64,000 nt of DNA from Asterias rubens (Eukaryota > Echinodermata > Asteroidea > Forcipulatida > Asteriidae): NCBI RefSeq assembly GCF_902459465.1, contig NC_047083.1, forward strand, positions 1,738,501 through 1,802,500, written 5' to 3'. Position numbers and translations under genes: made by a program. The notes below the pieces were generated by a model. That model saw nothing but the letters and a program-made list of their open reading frames with translations, did not search any database and was not told the DNA's origin. Below are positions 61,301-64,000 of this stretch, piece by piece (the first letter of the stretch is position 1; each line of letters opens with the position of its first letter).

Positions 61301-64000
61301 GAAGTTGTGTCTCTTCGGAATAATAGACTCCATCGCATTCCGGAGCTCCTTTTCTACCATCAGGTCAACCTGAGGGAACTGGATCTATACGGTAACCACC
61401 TGATCGAACTGGGTAACTCAGCCTTCGCGACGGTACCTGCCCTCCGCTATTTAGACATATCACACAATATCATCGAGGAATTGAATAATGGAACCTTCCA
61501 GAATTGTTCGAATCTGCTTAAGCTAGACGCCAGCTTTAACAGGATCAGGGAAGTCAGGATTGGTACCTTCGGGAAGATACCTTCTCTCCAGGAACTCATT
61601 CTATCGAACAACAACATATCCTCGATTACTCCTGCCGCCCTAGCAGGCTTGAGAAACCTTGCCGAGTTAGATCTTACAAACAATGCACTGCGGCACCTGC
61701 GGGCCTATACGTTCTACGGACTCGAAGAGCTGATCTCATTGCAGCTTGATAACAACAGTGTGTTAGAGGTTGAACCAGAAGCTTTCAGCGTTGGCCTCTT
61801 CAGCTCCTCCTCTAAGCTTACCTGGTTGTACCTCAGGATGAACCTCCTTAGTAACTTGACCTCCAACATGTTTCAAGGTGTACCGTTCCTTAAGATGTTG
61901 AACCTGGCAGACAATAAGATCGACACCATAGGACCATCTGCTTTTCGTGGACTAAGAAGCTTGACTGCCCTGAGTCTCAAGGGAAACCACCTCTGGAGTC
62001 TCGAAGAGAGAGCCTTCTCAGGGATGGTCCGCCTGAAGAACTTAGACCTGAGTGGCAACTCTCTACATCGTATCGATGAGGGCGCCTTCCAAGGACTGCG
62101 TTTTCTGCAGGATCTTAACATGGAGGAGAACGAACTTGACGAGACAACCGCTGATTGGCTGGTGGGTCTGACGTCACTCTCTCAACTGAATCTGAACCGA
62201 AACCGGTTTGCCAGGTTACCACCGTTTGTGTTGACGAACCTACGGAGGTTACGTCAGCTGTTTGTGGCGGGAAACATTCTCGACACTTTCCGAATCCCCG
62301 AACTCGATCGGCCGGTCGGGTTGTCTCGACTGGACATTGCAGATAACAACTTACAGACGATAGAGGGCAGTCTGCACGGTATACTCGAGGCAGACAGCTC
62401 TGTGACCATGTTTGGAAATCCTTGGAATTGTGACTGTGGACTGACGTCAGACTTGATGGAGATGACGTCACTCGGTGTTCAATTTGAAAAAGAGAACATC
62501 ACAATATGTGAAACTATCGCGGGAAAGCAGCTTCAAAATATAAAGGTGAGTTCTGCAATATTATTTAGCAATAAAACTTAAAAACAAAAAGGCAAAAAAC
62601 TATAATTTTGCTGACACAAGTTATACACACAAAACAGTGTATAATTCTTGTGCAAAAAGCAAAGTTTGTACCTTTCTTTCAGTGAGTAACATTCCCCTAT
62701 TGATGGTAGGGCTTACAAAAAAAATGGAGACCCACGACAACAAAAACCGGTCTCATTATCAAAACAAACAAATAAAATACCTATCTTAAAATGTTTATGG
62801 TTGTGCAATCGCCACGAGTACATTTTTAGACATGCGATATGCAAGACTATTATTTATCATCATCAAAGTTATTGTTTTTAACATGAATCAAAAATCAGTG
62901 CTCAGTATTATCAATAATAGCCCATTGTAAATATTGACCAGACAGTAAAGTTGTTTTAACGTAAGACAAAGTTACTTTGTACACAACAAAGAAAACTTCA
63001 GGACATCTTCTTGACTTTCTTTCATTTGGAACCACTGTTTGTTCATGATATTAATCTCCACATTACAGACAAGGCTTTTGCTGACCGAAGCAGCCAGCGA
63101 ACACGAGGCTCGTTGTGGATCGCAGCTGAGGGTGGCTCCCCTCATAGACAGGACCGCGGCTCGGCGGCTCGGTGACTCCACGGACTCCCAGACCGCTGCT
63201 CGTGTCGTAAGACGATGCAAGATCCCTGCAATGTAAGTGTTAAAAATCCCATACTTTCTGATTAGTCTGTCAAGGACACAAAAAGATGATCTTCTCGTAT
63301 AGGGAACTCGCCAAACTCCAACAAGGGGATATGAACACCAAGCTGGCAACAGCCAATCTTTAACGTCTATGAATTGACAAATCAAGAAATTGTAATCCAG
63401 TATAAACTAGACGACAAAACATGTACTTATTCTAGTCAATGTGAAAATCAGATGTTAGCTTTTAGGATTTGAACCTACAACCTTGTGATTGCAAGTCGTG
63501 CAGTCTAACCACTTGACCACGGTGACCTAGTGCTCATGTTTGGCACATGAGAACAAGGACAATACAAGAAAAGGGAAAACAAAATAAAGACTGGGATGCT
63601 CCATGCAAAGTGATTAAAATTCAAAATAAGGCGGTAAAAAACCTGGGCTATAGAAAAAGTTGATTGTGTACCCTTGATCAATCTCTAATGAAACCAAGTC
63701 AAGTTCTTACAAACTTGTTTTTCTGCCCGCTTTTCCTAAAAAGTATCTCCAAAGGTAACGGGACTTGGCCCTGGCACGGCATCGTCTGGGACTCAAACAC
63801 GGACACTGCTCTCTGCAATGCCGCCCTCATCGGTAAAGATTGGGCAATCACAACACTGCGCTGCCTGCAGCCGATAGAGGGCGAGCTGTCGAAGATGCCC
63901 GGTTTCTTCGACGACATCGTGAGGCGGGGAAAAGACAGCCTCATCATGGCACCGCATGGTCTGACGGTCCGACTCGGCAAGAGTAGACAACTACAGGACC
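58392..64000 (+). CDS. Secreted LRR protein fused to a trypsin-fold pseudoprotease domain (3' end beyond window)
   Basis: Exons: 58392-58659, 60711-62545, 63069-63232, 63744 to beyond 64000; junction phases 1, 0 and 2 agree. Residues 1-28 form a signal peptide. An LRRNT cap follows (CPMRCRCF at 39-46, then VGCWGRRDIPTEILP), then an acidic spacer (about 98-125), about 21 LRRs of 24 residues (126-650) with LxxLxLxxNxL cores, and an LRRCT (NPWNCDCG at about 658-665). Exon 3 encodes a linker with cysteines. Exon 4 opens a chymotrypsin-fold domain: GTWPWHGIVW, then LCNAALIGKDWAITTLRC (the usual C..LI...W.LTAAHC block), then LTVRLGKSR. Arg795 sits where catalytic His57 would be, so it should not be proteolytic. 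The exon 4 acceptor at 63,742-63,743 was chosen because the alternative AG before GTAACGGG gives an immediate stop. An extracellular recognition or cofactor role is inferred. Confidence 0.82.
59398..59784. mobile_element. Family A MITE in LRR gene intron 1
   Basis: TTAA ends, TIR AGGCAGTGGACACTATTGG, strong similarity to the 54,769 copy, suggesting a recent shared source. Confidence 0.9.
63455..63535 (-). mobile_element. tRNA-like SINE head
   Basis: On the minus strand GGTCACCGTGGTCAAGTGGT (A box) and GTAGGTTCAAATCC (B box). The arms pair imperfectly. LRR gene intron 3. Confidence 0.55.

Noticed and set aside
63744-63760. Acceptor just before GTAACGGGACTTGG for LRR gene exon 4
   Set aside because: In the required phase it yields an immediate stop; the AG ten bases upstream keeps the trypsin-like frame open.

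Overview
The window looks like animal nuclear DNA, most likely from an echinoderm and probably a sea star. The evidence is intron-rich genes whose spliced products align over full length with vertebrate orthologues but are clearly diverged, an AT-rich background, and very dense short TTAA-flanked MITEs and tRNA-derived SINEs of a kind I associate with echinoderm genomes. The phylum call is inference; the gene calls do not depend on it.

Layout. 1-7,887: no supported gene, repeats only. 7,888-17,685 (-): XRCC6/Ku70, 14 coding exons, 600 aa. 18,421-18,658: compact head-to-head promoter. 18,659-27,591 (+): M1AP, 12 coding exons, 537 aa. 27,592-29,706: gene-free, with repeats and a long hairpin. 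29,707-47,073 (-): DDB1, 24 coding exons, 1141 aa, with one AT-AC (U12-type) intron. 47,074-53,300: gene-free, repeat-rich. 53,301-56,799 (-): a calmodulin-like four-EF-hand protein, 5 exons, 163 aa. 58,392 to the right edge (+): a secreted protein with a signal peptide, LRRNT cap, about 21 leucine-rich repeats, LRRCT cap and then the start of a trypsin-fold domain whose catalytic histidine position is arginine. This gene is cut by the window end. Every exon chain was assembled by hand: splice sites, phases and homology agree at each junction.

Together. Ku70 (non-homologous end joining) and DDB1 (CUL4 ubiquitin ligase adaptor, nucleotide excision repair) are both DNA-damage proteins, and M1AP is a meiotic factor sharing an intergenic promoter with Ku70. 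The EF-hand and LRR-protease-like genes are unrelated to them.

Mobile DNA. At least six short families are flanked by TTAA and have family-specific termini. Several of them (AGGCAGTGGACAC, AGCCATTGGAC, AGGGAAGGTACAC and, more weakly, others) share one internal core of roughly 60 bp and most have a central palindrome. Copies lie against splice sites in Ku70 and M1AP. Other notable items are a 472-bp Mutator-like element with perfect termini, an array of tRNA-Leu(CAA)-like SINE heads that changes period from 91 to 78 bp, and an 80-bp minisatellite in a DDB1 intron.
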